Source: Pseudomonas sp. ADAK13
Lineage (GTDB): Bacteria > Pseudomonadota > Gammaproteobacteria > Pseudomonadales > Pseudomonadaceae
Direction of reading: 5' to 3'
NCBI RefSeq assembly: GCF_012935715.1
Contig: NZ_CP052860.1
Span: 6,138,001-6,202,000, forward strand
Length of the DNA stretch: 64,000 nucleotides
The position numbers and the translations under genes are program-made. This document shows, in pieces, positions 18,910 through 26,744 of the stretch; positions within the stretch are counted from its first letter, which is position 1; each line of letters starts with the position of its first letter. The notes under the pieces were generated by a model. It was not told the DNA's origin. It made no database searches and saw only the letters and a program-made list of their open reading frames with translations.

Positions 18910-18920
18910 CATCAGGGCAA

Positions 18921-18960
18921 ACCGGCGCTGTCGACCTCCATGGCGGCGCCGGTGTTTTTA
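18921..18960 (+). terminator. Rho-independent terminator of the ACS-type carrier gene
   Basis: ACCGGCGC at 18921-18928 pairs exactly with GCGCCGGT at 18946-18953, and a T-rich run (GTTTTTAT) follows. Confidence 0.75.
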
Positions 18961-19140
18961 TATTCAGAACGCCGCCGGACACCCGTATTCACTTCAACGC
19001 CAGAGCCAGGTAACAAACAGGCTACAAACCTTACCTAACCTTTACTCTGGCGCCGCGTAATCCCCTCAAAAAGCACTGTCTGAAACGTATGCCCGGGAAT
19101 ATGATTAAAACCGGTTCGATGCATAAGTAGAGGACTTGTC

Positions 19141-19482
19141 ATGATCAGTCGACTCTCAAAAGTGAAAGTAGCCCTCGTGCTGATTGCCACCCTCGCCATC
19201 GCGGGGCAGGCAGAAGCCCGTGGCGGGTACGGCTATGGATGGGGTCACGGTGGCTACCGTGGTGGTTGGGGCTGGGGTGGCCCGGCGTTGCTGGGGGCCG
19301 TGGTCGGCGGGCTCGTCGTAGGCTCGGTCGTCGCCAACTCCCAGCCGCCGGTCTACGTGCAACAGCCGGTTTACGTCCAGCCGCAGCCGGTGTACATCCA
19401 GCAACCTCCGCCGGTGTACTACCAGGCGCCGCCTCCGGGCTATTACTACCCGCCGCAACCGGCTCCGGTGCCGCGTTATTAA
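19141..19482 (+). CDS. Small secreted Gly- and Pro/Tyr-rich protein
   Basis: This 113-residue protein has a cleavable signal peptide (SRLSKVKVALVLIATLAIAGQAEA). It continues with a glycine/tryptophan-rich stretch, one hydrophobic segment (ALLGAVVGGLVVGSVVA), then a tail of repeated PVYVQQPVY-like and PPPVYY units rich in Pro, Gln and Tyr. Such proteins are common in pseudomonads and are probably envelope-associated. No enzymatic function is suggested. GAGGAC lies before the ATG. A short hairpin (19508-19529) follows the stop. Confidence 0.75.
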   Translation: MISRLSKVKVALVLIATLAIAGQAEARGGYGYGWGHGGYRGGWGWGGPALLGAVVGGLVVGSVVANSQPPVYVQQPVYVQPQPVYIQQPPPVYYQAPPPGYYYPPQPAPVPRY

Positions 19483-19507
19483 GCAAGATGCGGTGGGTGA
19501 TACAGCA

Positions 19508-19534
19508 GGCCCCGCCCGAAAGCGGGACCTGTTT
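19508..19534 (+). terminator. Weak terminator-like hairpin
   Basis: GGCCCCGC (19508-19515) pairs with GCGGGACC (19522-19529) with one mismatch, followed by TGTTTT. It lies between the small secreted protein gene and the convergent SDR gene. Confidence 0.5.
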
Positions 19535-19548
19535 TGATTGACCTGCGC

Positions 19549-20253
19549 TTAGAGCAAGCCGCCACCATCCACATCAATCACGCTACCCGTGATAAACCCG
19601 TTCTCCATCGCCAGCACGTACCCGGCAGCCACTTCTTCGGCCTGCCCCACTCGTCCTACCGGCAACGCCCCGCCGGCCTTGGCAAACATCGCCAGCCGCT
19701 GCTCCTCGGACAACCCGGCATACGCCTCGGTGTCGATTACGCCCGGGCTGATCACGTTGACCCGACGTGGCGCCAGCTCCTTGGCCAACTGCTTGCCCAG
19801 CGCTTCAGTCGCCGCATTGATCCCGGTCTTGATGAACTGCCCCGCCACCGCTCGACGACCCAGTTGGCCCGAGGTCAATGTGATGCTGCCGTGCTCGCCG
19901 AGAAATGGCAGCGCCGCCTGGATCGCCCGCAGCGAACCCCAGAGCTTCACGTTGTAGTTGTCTTGCGCTAGGTTCAGGTCAGTCTCGATCAACGTCTTGG
20001 CCTGCACCGCAGGGCCGGCGGTGTAAACCAGATGGTCAAAACGCCCCACTGTTTCAAACAGGCGCTGCAACGAGGCGGCGTCGGTCACGTCCACCTGTTC
20101 GCTGCGCACACCGTTCTCCACGGCTGAAGACAAGCGCCGTCCGGCCAGCACCACGTGGGCCCCGCGTGCCACAGCCTGTTTGGCCACGGCTGCACCAATG
20201 CCGCTGCTGCCACCGATGACGATGACGGTTTTGCCGTTGAGGGGAGAAGTCAT
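19549..20253 (-). CDS. Atypical SDR-family oxidoreductase lacking the catalytic tyrosine
   Basis: The 234-residue Rossmann protein has an SDR-like cofactor loop (GGSSGIG, 14-20), a D-V acidic site (VDVTDAAS), Ser128 in SITLTSGQ and Lys142. The tyrosine of the YxxxK motif is replaced by Gly138 (GQFIK). A group of classical-looking SDRs without canonical active-site residues is known, so this may bind nucleotide without the usual carbonyl reduction. It diverges from a LysR gene 100 bases away, its likely regulator. Confidence 0.82.
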   Translation of the reverse strand: MTSPLNGKTVIVIGGSSGIGAAVAKQAVARGAHVVLAGRRLSSAVENGVRSEQVDVTDAASLQRLFETVGRFDHLVYTAGPAVQAKTLIETDLNLAQDNYNVKLWGSLRAIQAALPFLGEHGSITLTSGQLGRRAVAGQFIKTGINAATEALGKQLAKELAPRRVNVISPGVIDTEAYAGLSEEQRLAMFAKAGGALPVGRVGQAEEVAAGYVLAMENGFITGSVIDVDGGGLL

Positions 20254-20353
20254 GGAGAAATACCTGGTTGGGAAAATGAGGTTTCATCTTCCCAGCTTGG
20301 CAATCGTTGAAAAATCCCGGTAAAACGACAAGATCTTTAAAGGATTTTTACAG

Positions 20354-21256
20354 ATGAGTTCGATCCTCGACCTTGAAGTCTTCGTGCGTACGGCCGATAC
20401 GGGCAGCCTGTCCGCGGCTGCTCGTAGCCTCAGCCTGACTCCGGCCGCAGCCAGTATCGCCCTCAAGCGCCTGGAAACCCGCCTGGGCATCCGGCTGCTG
20501 GCGCGCTCCACCCGCAGCATGCGGCTGACCGAAGAAGGCCGGCGCTACCTCGACAGCGTGCGTGTGGCCCTGGAGGCGTTGTCGGAAGGCGAACAGGCGA
20601 TCAAGCAGCAAGGCCAGAGCTTGAGTGGCTTGCTGCAATTGGCGGCGCCCTCGGATTTCGGGCGCAATGTGCTGCTGGGCTGGCTGGACGAGTTCAAGCT
20701 CGAACACCCGAACGTGCGCCTTCAGTTGCTGCTCAACGACAGCAATGCCGACCTGTTCCGCGAGACCGTCGACATTGCCCTGCGCTTTGGCGTGCCACGG
20801 GATTCCAGCCTGGTGGCCCTGCCGGTGGTGCCCGATCACCAGCGCGTGGCGTGTGCCAGTCCTGAGTATCTGGCACGCCATGGCACACCGCGCACGCCCC
20901 AGGACTTGGCGCAACACAGCACCCTGCGCTACATGCGCCAGGGCCGTGCGAACAACACCTGGTACTTTCGCCAGGGCGCCCTGCTCCAGGAAGTCGAGGT
21001 GACAGGGGACTACCTGAGCGATGACGGCGAGATCGTGCGGCGCTGGGCGCTGGCCGGCCATGGCATCGCCTACAAAGCGCGGCTGGATGTGGCCCGCGAT
21101 ATCAAGGCCGGACGCCTGGTGCCGTTGCTCACCGATTGGCAAGGCGAGCCGACGCCGTTCAATTTGATGTGCCCGCACCGGCTGCAAGTGTCGGAACGGG
21201 TCAAGGTCCTGCACCGCTTCCTGCAACAGCGCTGCGCCGAACTATTACCGCAATAA
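20354..21256 (+). CDS. LysR-family transcriptional regulator
   Basis: This 300-residue protein has the N-terminal winged helix (LEVFVRTADTGSLSAAARSLSLTPAAASIALKRLETRLGIRLLARSTRSMRLTEEG) and a periplasmic-binding-like effector domain (GLLQLAAPSDFGRNVLLGWL). It is divergent from the atypical SDR gene, the classic arrangement for a LysR regulator and its target. The aldo/keto reductase gene 76 bases downstream on the same strand may also belong to the locus. The effector is unknown. Confidence 0.87.
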   Translation: MSSILDLEVFVRTADTGSLSAAARSLSLTPAAASIALKRLETRLGIRLLARSTRSMRLTEEGRRYLDSVRVALEALSEGEQAIKQQGQSLSGLLQLAAPSDFGRNVLLGWLDEFKLEHPNVRLQLLLNDSNADLFRETVDIALRFGVPRDSSLVALPVVPDHQRVACASPEYLARHGTPRTPQDLAQHSTLRYMRQGRANNTWYFRQGALLQEVEVTGDYLSDDGEIVRRWALAGHGIAYKARLDVARDIKAGRLVPLLTDWQGEPTPFNLMCPHRLQVSERVKVLHRFLQQRCAELLPQ

Positions 21257-21332
21257 CCGTCGCAGGGCTTGTTCCAGAGCCTTGCTCTCTGGTATTGGGT
21301 AAGTACTGTCTCCCCCTTTTGAGGTGTTCACG

Positions 21333-22340
21333 ATGATTTACCGCACACTGGGCCAGTCCGGGTTGAAAGTCAGCGCGCTGACCCTGGGCAGCATGATGTT
21401 TGGCGAGCAGACCAACACTGAGGATTCGCTGCGCATCATCGACAAGGCCTGGGACCAAGGCATCAATTTTATCGACACCGCCGACGTCTACACCGGCGGG
21501 CGCTCCGAGGAAATCGTCGGTGAAGCCATCGCCCGCCAGCGCCAGGATTGGGTGCTGGCCTCCAAGGTGGGCATCGGCCCCGTGGATGGTCTGCCAAACC
21601 GCAGCGGCTTGAACCGCAAACGGATCTTCAATGCGCTGGAAGCCAGCCTGACGCGCCTCGACACCGATTACCTGGACATCTACTACCTGCACCGTGAAGA
21701 CCACAACACGCCGCTGGAGGTGACGGTTTCGGCCATCGGCGACTTGATCCGCGAGGGTAAGATCCGCCATTGGGGCCTGTCCAACTACCGCGGCTGGCGC
21801 ATCGCTGAAGTGATCCGTGTGGCCGAGCGCCTGGGGGTGGACAAGCCGATCATCAGCCAGCCGCTGTACAACATCGTCAACCGCCAGGCCGAGGTGGAGC
21901 AGATCACCGCCGCTGCCGCGTACGGTTTGGGCGTGGTGCCTTACAGCCCGCTGGCCCGAGGCGTGCTCAGTGGCAAATATGCGCCGGACGTGACACCTGA
22001 AGCCGGCAGCCGCGCCGGGCGCCAGGACAAGCGCATCCTGGAAACCGAATGGCGCGTCGAGTCCCTGCGCATCGCCCAGCAGATCCAGCAATACACCCAG
22101 GGCCGCGGCGTGGGGATTGTCGAGTTCGCGATTGCCTGGGTGCTGAACAACTCGGCGGTCAGCTCGGCGATTGTCGGGCCGCGCACCGAGGCGCAGTGGG
22201 ACGCCTACACCGGCGCGCTGGAGGTGAAGATCACGGCGGAGGATGAGGCGTTTATTGATTCGCTGGTGACACCGGGGCATGCCTCGACGCCGGGATTCAA
22301 TGATGTGAGCCATTTCGTGTCGGGTCGGATTGCACGATAG
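21333..22340 (+). CDS. Aldo/keto reductase
   Basis: This 335-residue member of the aldo/keto reductase superfamily is an NADPH-dependent TIM barrel. It shows the start YRTLGQSGLKVSALTLGSMMFG, catalytic Asp and Tyr in FIDTADVYTGGRSEE, the Lys in VLASKVGIG and His in YLHRED. The C-terminal cofactor segment includes AIVGPRTEAQWD. GAGG lies 9 bases before the ATG at 21333; a GTG nine bases upstream overlaps that site and is less likely. The substrate range of this branch is broad. Confidence 0.88.
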   Translation: MIYRTLGQSGLKVSALTLGSMMFGEQTNTEDSLRIIDKAWDQGINFIDTADVYTGGRSEEIVGEAIARQRQDWVLASKVGIGPVDGLPNRSGLNRKRIFNALEASLTRLDTDYLDIYYLHREDHNTPLEVTVSAIGDLIREGKIRHWGLSNYRGWRIAEVIRVAERLGVDKPIISQPLYNIVNRQAEVEQITAAAAYGLGVVPYSPLARGVLSGKYAPDVTPEAGSRAGRQDKRILETEWRVESLRIAQQIQQYTQGRGVGIVEFAIAWVLNNSAVSSAIVGPRTEAQWDAYTGALEVKITAEDEAFIDSLVTPGHASTPGFNDVSHFVSGRIAR

Positions 22341-22364
22341 CCGAGCGGGCTACACCTGACCTGC

Positions 22365-22388
22365 GGTGAGGGGGCTAGTCCCCTCACC
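22365..22388. repeat. Small perfect hairpin, REP-like
   Basis: GGTGAGGGG (22365-22373) pairs with CCCCTCACC (22380-22388), six bases apart, 25 bases after the aldo/keto reductase stop. The CCCCTCACCACA end also occurs at 37676-37686, so this is a dispersed repeat that may also end transcription. Confidence 0.6.
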
Positions 22389-22480
22389 ACAAAACAGCAC
22401 AAACATCTCACCGCAAAAGCACTATATTCCCTCCCTGAAATTTCCCCTCTTTTGTAGTCATCGGTTTTCGCGAGGACAGC

Positions 22481-23362
22481 GTGTCTAAAGGTGTTGTGTT
22501 ATCGGTATTGGCCTCGGTGTTGTTTGCCGTGATGTATTACTTCACGTCGCTGCTTACGCCCTTGAGCGGCCTGGAGATCTTCGGCTGGCGGATGCTGCTG
22601 ACAGTGCCCTGCATGACCGTGTTCATGATCGTCAGCGGCGAGTGGCGCCGCGCCTGGGAGTTGGTTCGGCTGGCCGCAGCCAAACCCGGTTTGATCGGCG
22701 GGCTGGTGTTGTCTTCGGCCTTGCTGGGGGTGCAGTTGTGGCTGTTCATGTGGGCGCCGCTCAACGGTCGCAGCCTGGATGTATCGCTGGGGTATTTCCT
22801 GCTGCCGTTGACCATGGTGCTCACCGGGCGCCTGGTGTATGGCGAACAGCTGTCACGCCTGCAAAAGGTCGCGGTGTTTTTTGCAGCTTGCGGCGTGCTT
22901 AACGAGTTGTACCAGGTAGGCGGTTTCTCCTGGGCCACGCTGGTGGTGATCATCGGTTACCCGATCTACTTCATCGTGCGCAAACGTCTGAAGACCGACC
23001 ACCTTGGCGGGCTGTGGCTCGATATGGCGCTGATGTTGCCAGTGGCGTTATGGTTCGTCCAAAGCGGCGAACAGGGCTTTGCGGTGCTCGATGCCCACAA
23101 GGGGTTGTACGCCTTGATCCCGATGCTGGGCGTGATCAGTGCATCGGCTCTCGTGTGTTACATCGTCGCCAGCCGCTTGTTGGCCTTCAGCCTGTTCGGG
23201 CTGCTCAGCTATGTGGAGCCGGTGCTGTTGCTCGGGGTGGCGTTGCTGCTGGGAGAAAGCATCAAGGCCGGTGAGTGGCTGACCTATATACCCATCTGGC
23301 TGGCGGTGATGGTGCTGGTGTACGAAGGGTTCAAGCACCTGGTTCGCCAGCGCAAAGCCTGA
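22481..23362 (+). CDS. rarD: RarD-type EamA permease
   Basis: The 293-residue, ten-helix protein matches RarD of the drug/metabolite transporter superfamily: early YYFTSLLTPLSGLEIFGWRML, then GVQLWLFMWAPLNGRSLDVSLGYFLLPL and SLFGLLSYVEPVLL. RarD is historically linked to chloramphenicol sensitivity in Pseudomonas. The start is GTG at 22481, preceded by GAGGACAGC. A strong bidirectional terminator follows and separates it from convergent hpd. Confidence 0.87.
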   Translation: MSKGVVLSVLASVLFAVMYYFTSLLTPLSGLEIFGWRMLLTVPCMTVFMIVSGEWRRAWELVRLAAAKPGLIGGLVLSSALLGVQLWLFMWAPLNGRSLDVSLGYFLLPLTMVLTGRLVYGEQLSRLQKVAVFFAACGVLNELYQVGGFSWATLVVIIGYPIYFIVRKRLKTDHLGGLWLDMALMLPVALWFVQSGEQGFAVLDAHKGLYALIPMLGVISASALVCYIVASRLLAFSLFGLLSYVEPVLLLGVALLLGESIKAGEWLTYIPIWLAVMVLVYEGFKHLVRQRKA

Positions 23363-23374
23363 TTGCAGGCAAAA

Positions 23375-23412
23375 AAAAGCCCGGTCGCGGATATCCACGA
23401 CCGGGCTTTTTT
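23375..23412. terminator. Bidirectional terminator between rarD and hpd
   Basis: AAAAGCCCGGTCG (23375-23387) pairs exactly with CGACCGGGCTTTT (23398-23410), flanked by A and T runs, so it can work for both convergent genes. Confidence 0.92.
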
Positions 23413-23422
23413 ACATCAACCA

Positions 23423-24499
23423 TCAGTCAGCGGTGAGCACACCGCGACGTACCTGGTCGCGCTCGATGGATTCGAACAGTGCCTTGAAGTTACCTTCGCC
23501 GAAACCGTCATCACCTTTACGCTGGATGAACTCGAAGAACACCGGGCCCATCAGGGTTTCCGAGAAGATCTGCAGCAGCAGGCGCTTGTCGCCCGCCACT
23601 GACGAACCGTCCAGCAGGATGCCCCGCGCTTGCAGTTGGTCCACCGGCTCACCGTGGTTCGGCAGGCGGCCTTCGAGCATTTCGTAGTAGGTGTCCGGCG
23701 GCGCGGTCATGAAGCGCATGCCGATCTTCTTCAGCGCGTCCCAGGTCTTGACCAGGTCGTCGGTGAGGAACGCCACGTGCTGGATGCCCTCGCCATTGAA
23801 CTGCATCAGGAACTCTTCGATCTGGCCGGCGCCCTTGGACGATTCTTCGTTCAGCGGGATGCGGATCATGCCGTCCGGGGCGCTCATGGCCTTGGAGGTC
23901 AGGCCGGTATATTCGCCCTTGATATCGAAGTAACGCGCTTCACGGAAGTTGAACAGCTTCTCGTAGAAGTTCGCCCAGTAGACCATGCGCCCGCGGTACA
24001 CGTTGTGGGTCAGGTGGTCGATGACTTTCAGGCCGGCGCCCACCGGGTTGCGCTCGACGCCTTCGAGGTACACGAAGTCGATGTCATAGATCGAGCTGCC
24101 CTCGCCGAAGCGGTCGATCAGGTACAGCGGCGCGCCGCCGATACCCTTGATCGCCGGCAGGTTCAGTTCCATCGGGCCGGTTTCGATATGGATAGGCTGG
24201 GCGCCCAGTTCCAGGGCCCGGTTATAGGCCTGTTGCGAGTCCTTGACGCGAAACGCCATGCCGCACACCGACGGGCCGTGCTCGGCCGCAAAGTAGGAAG
24301 CGATGCTGTTGGGTTCGTTGTTGAGGATCAGGTTGATCTCGCCCTGGCGGTACAGGTGCACGTTCTTGGAACGGTGGGTCGCCACTTTGGTGAAGCCCAT
24401 GATCTCGAAGATCGGCTCCAGGGTGCCCGGGGTTGGCGATGCGAATTCGATGAACTCAAAGCCCATCAGGCCCATTGGGTTTTCGTACAGGTCTGTCAT
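23423..24499 (-). CDS. hpd: 4-hydroxyphenylpyruvate dioxygenase
   Basis: This 358-residue non-heme iron dioxygenase converts 4-hydroxyphenylpyruvate to homogentisate in tyrosine catabolism. Both vicinal-oxygen-chelate halves are present. Iron ligands are the His in VIDHLTHNV, the His in [11 protein letters not shown] and the Glu in [13 protein letters not shown]. The C-terminal helix [21 protein letters not shown] is typical. The start [21 protein letters not shown] and the length equal the Pseudomonas enzyme. No other homogentisate-pathway genes are adjacent, so control is probably by a distant regulator acting on the upstream repeats. Confidence 0.96.
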   Translation of the reverse strand: MTDLYENPMGLMGFEFIEFASPTPGTLEPIFEIMGFTKVATHRSKNVHLYRQGEINLILNNEPNSIASYFAAEHGPSVCGMAFRVKDSQQAYNRALELGAQPIHIETGPMELNLPAIKGIGGAPLYLIDRFGEGSSIYDIDFVYLEGVERNPVGAGLKVIDHLTHNVYRGRMVYWANFYEKLFNFREARYFDIKGEYTGLTSKAMSAPDGMIRIPLNEESSKGAGQIEEFLMQFNGEGIQHVAFLTDDLVKTWDALKKIGMRFMTAPPDTYYEMLEGRLPNHGEPVDQLQARGILLDGSSVAGDKRLLLQIFSETLMGPVFFEFIQRKGDDGFGEGNFKALFESIERDQVRRGVLTAD

Positions 24500-24537
24500 T
24501 TTCGGTGCCTCATCATTCTTGTCATTAACGGATGTCG

Positions 24538-24642
24538 TTAGTTGCCAGCAAGGATGAGGTGGGCAGGCGGCGCACAGGAGATACCCCGCACGCTGCGGGC
24601 GAGGAAGTCACCAAAGATGAGGGCGGACCCGAGTAGCTTCAT
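24538..24642 (-). CDS. Possible 34-residue upstream ORF of hpd
   Basis: An ATG at 24642 opens a 34-codon frame (start [20 protein letters not shown]) ending in TAA at 24538-24540, 39 bases before hpd. It is mildly hydrophobic, then basic. No strong ribosome-binding site is seen, so this is only a candidate small gene or leader peptide in the hpd mRNA. Confidence 0.35.
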   Translation of the reverse strand: MKLLGSALIFGDFLARSVRGISCAPPAHLILAGN

Positions 24643-24669
24643 GATTACATCAGTCTCTGACGGGCGAGG

Positions 24670-24727
24670 CTTGCGTTAGCGCAAGTCCTTATTCTTGTAT
24701 GCGTAAATCGATTCTACACAGCGTAAA
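24670..24727 (-). promoter_or_regulatory. Putative operator region upstream of hpd
   Basis: A perfect dyad CTTGCG-TTAG-CGCAAG lies at 24670-24685. Two copies of GCGTAAA lie at 24701-24707 and 24721-24727, 20 bp apart, on the same face of the helix. The region is upstream of hpd and of the small upstream ORF. The regulator is unknown; activators of hpd in pseudomonads are described, but I cannot assign the site. Confidence 0.4.
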
Positions 24728-24747
24728 CAGATTTGTCCGTACTCTTA

Positions 24748-25671
24748 TCAAATCCCCATTGCCCTCACCCGCGCAAGGGGTTTGTTGCACAGGTAGATGC
24801 CCAGCAGGATCACGGCCCCTCCCAGTAGCATCGGCGCGGTGAGTTGTTCGCCGAGCAGCAATGCACCGCAGATCACCGCCGTCAGCGGATTGAGGGCGAT
24901 GAACACACCCGCGCGGGTGGCGCCGATACGGCGCAGGCCATCGTAATAGCCGATGTAGGCCAGCGCCGAGCCCAGCACGCCGAGGTACAACAAGCTCGTC
25001 AGTTGGGGCAGATCAATCGCGCCCAACGCATCCACCGTCAATCGCCCCGTCACCAGCGTGGTGAGTGTCAGCATCAGCGTGCCCAACAGGATCGACCAGG
25101 TCACGGTTTGCAAGGGGCCCAGGCTCTGGTTGAGGCCGCGGGAGAACAGCGAATACACGCCCCACCCCACCACACAGCCAAAAATCAGCAGGTCACCGAT
25201 CCAGGCGTTCGCAGCGCCCTGCAACAGCTGCGGGTTGCGACTGACGATCACCAGCCCCGCACCGCCCAGGCACAGCGCAATACCCAGCAGTTTGAGCGGC
25301 TCCAGGCGCTCTTTGAACAACACCCACGAAGCCAGGCCAATCACTGCCGGGTTCAGCGCCACGATCAGCGACGCCCGGGACGCGTTGATGTACTGCAGGC
25401 CGTAGAAAAAGCACAGGTTGTAGAAAAAGATCCCGAAAAAGCCGAGGACGGTCAGTTGCGCAAGCTGCGCGGTGGTCGGGCGTACCAGTCGAATTCGCGC
25501 CGCGCCCAGGAAGGCCAGCAACGCCACGCTGGCCAGCAAAAAACGCACGGTCGCCGCCAGCAGCGGGTCCAGGCCAGCGGCCAGATAACGTCCGGCAACG
25601 AAGGTGCCGCCCCAGATCATGGTCACGGCCGCCAGTTTCAGATACGTGAGACGGTCAGAGGTCGGTGTCAT
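24748..25671 (-). CDS. EamA-family (DMT) transporter
   Basis: The 307-residue protein has ten predicted helices in two EamA repeats: AAVTMIWGGTFVAGRYLAAGLDPLLAATVRFLLAS at the start and LNPLTAVICGALLLGEQLTAPMLLGGAVILLGIYL in the second. Such carriers usually export amino acids or related metabolites. The ATG at 25671 is preferred to a TTG 15 bases upstream. It is divergent from a LysR gene 76 bases away, which probably controls it. Confidence 0.83.
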   Translation of the reverse strand: MTPTSDRLTYLKLAAVTMIWGGTFVAGRYLAAGLDPLLAATVRFLLASVALLAFLGAARIRLVRPTTAQLAQLTVLGFFGIFFYNLCFFYGLQYINASRASLIVALNPAVIGLASWVLFKERLEPLKLLGIALCLGGAGLVIVSRNPQLLQGAANAWIGDLLIFGCVVGWGVYSLFSRGLNQSLGPLQTVTWSILLGTLMLTLTTLVTGRLTVDALGAIDLPQLTSLLYLGVLGSALAYIGYYDGLRRIGATRAGVFIALNPLTAVICGALLLGEQLTAPMLLGGAVILLGIYLCNKPLARVRAMGI

Positions 25672-25733
25672 CGGATTTCTACTCAAACATTCAGGATTGG
25701 CTTATTGTTTGGCTAATCCCTTGTCATCGTAAA

Positions 25734-25749
25734 ATGAGTAAATACTCAT
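25734..25749. promoter_or_regulatory. Palindrome overlapping the lysR start codon
   Basis: ATGAGT-AAAT-ACTCAT at 25734-25749 covers the ribosome-binding area and the first two bases of the LysR ATG at 25748. It may be an autorepression operator; assignment is inference. Confidence 0.35.
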
Positions 25750-26620
25750 GACCCTTACCCAGCTGGAAATATTCTCCCTTGTGGCCGAGCTGCAAGGTTT
25801 CACCAGCGCTGCCAATCGCCTGGGCATCAGCCAGTCGGCGGTGTCCCACGCGATCAAATCCCTGGAGCAGGAGTTGGGGGTCGAGTTGATTCGCCGCCAT
25901 CAATCCCAGGTCGAACTCAGTGATATCGGCCAACAACTGCTGTTGCGCGCCCGGGCCATGCTCGGGCTGGCCAACACACTGCAACAGGAAGCCGCCGACG
26001 CCCGCGGCATGAAGCGCGGGACGTTGCGCATCGGGTCGTTCGGGCCCACTTCGTCGATTCGATTGTTACCCAGGATTCTGCAGCACTTTCGCCAATTGCA
26101 TCCGGGCATTGAGGTACATGTGGATGAAGGCCCGGATCGGCAGGTAATGCAGTGGCTGGAAGAGCGGCGCGTCGACGTGGCGTTCGTGGTGCTGCCCGAA
26201 GAGCGCTTCGATACGTTCCCGTTAATCGAGGACCAGTTGGTCGCGCTGCTGCCGTCAGGCCACCCCCTTGGCGCGCTGCCAAGTGTCAGCCTCAAGGCCC
26301 TGTGCGGCGAACCCTTTATCCTGACCCAGGCCGGCTCGTCCGAACTGGTCTCAAGGCTGTTCGTCGGTGCCGGGCTACAGCCGGACGTGCGTTACCGCTG
26401 TTCGCAGTTGCTCAGCACCCTGGACACCGTACGCCGGGGCGATGGCGTGACCATCGTCGCCGAGTTGTCGCTGCCTGAGTCCACGGACGCCGCGTACCTG
26501 ATCAAGCCCCTCAAGCCCGTCGTCAAGCGTCAGGTGGGGCTGGCGGTACTGGATCGGCGACAGTCGTCGCCAGCGACCCTGGCATTTGTTGAACTGGCCA
26601 CACGCTTGCCGCTTGATTGA
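25748..26620 (+). CDS. LysR-family transcriptional regulator
   Basis: The 290-residue protein starts TLTQLEIFSLVAELQGFTSAANRLGISQSAVSHAIKSLEQELGVELIRR, a LysR winged helix. The effector-binding domain starts at GTLRIGSFGPTSSIRLLPRIL. It is divergent from the EamA carrier gene, the usual arrangement for a LysR-controlled exporter. The ATG overlaps a palindrome. The effector is unknown. Confidence 0.87.
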   Translation: MTLTQLEIFSLVAELQGFTSAANRLGISQSAVSHAIKSLEQELGVELIRRHQSQVELSDIGQQLLLRARAMLGLANTLQQEAADARGMKRGTLRIGSFGPTSSIRLLPRILQHFRQLHPGIEVHVDEGPDRQVMQWLEERRVDVAFVVLPEERFDTFPLIEDQLVALLPSGHPLGALPSVSLKALCGEPFILTQAGSSELVSRLFVGAGLQPDVRYRCSQLLSTLDTVRRGDGVTIVAELSLPESTDAAYLIKPLKPVVKRQVGLAVLDRRQSSPATLAFVELATRLPLD

Positions 26621-26744
26621 ACATGCGCGCTCGCGTGGCGCCATCTATCATGGCCAATACCAATACGCTTTGTTGGAAGGCCGCCGTGGTTGTCCCGACC
26701 GCATTTGAGCGTCTTATCGCCCCCTCCCGTTACAGGCCGCACTA

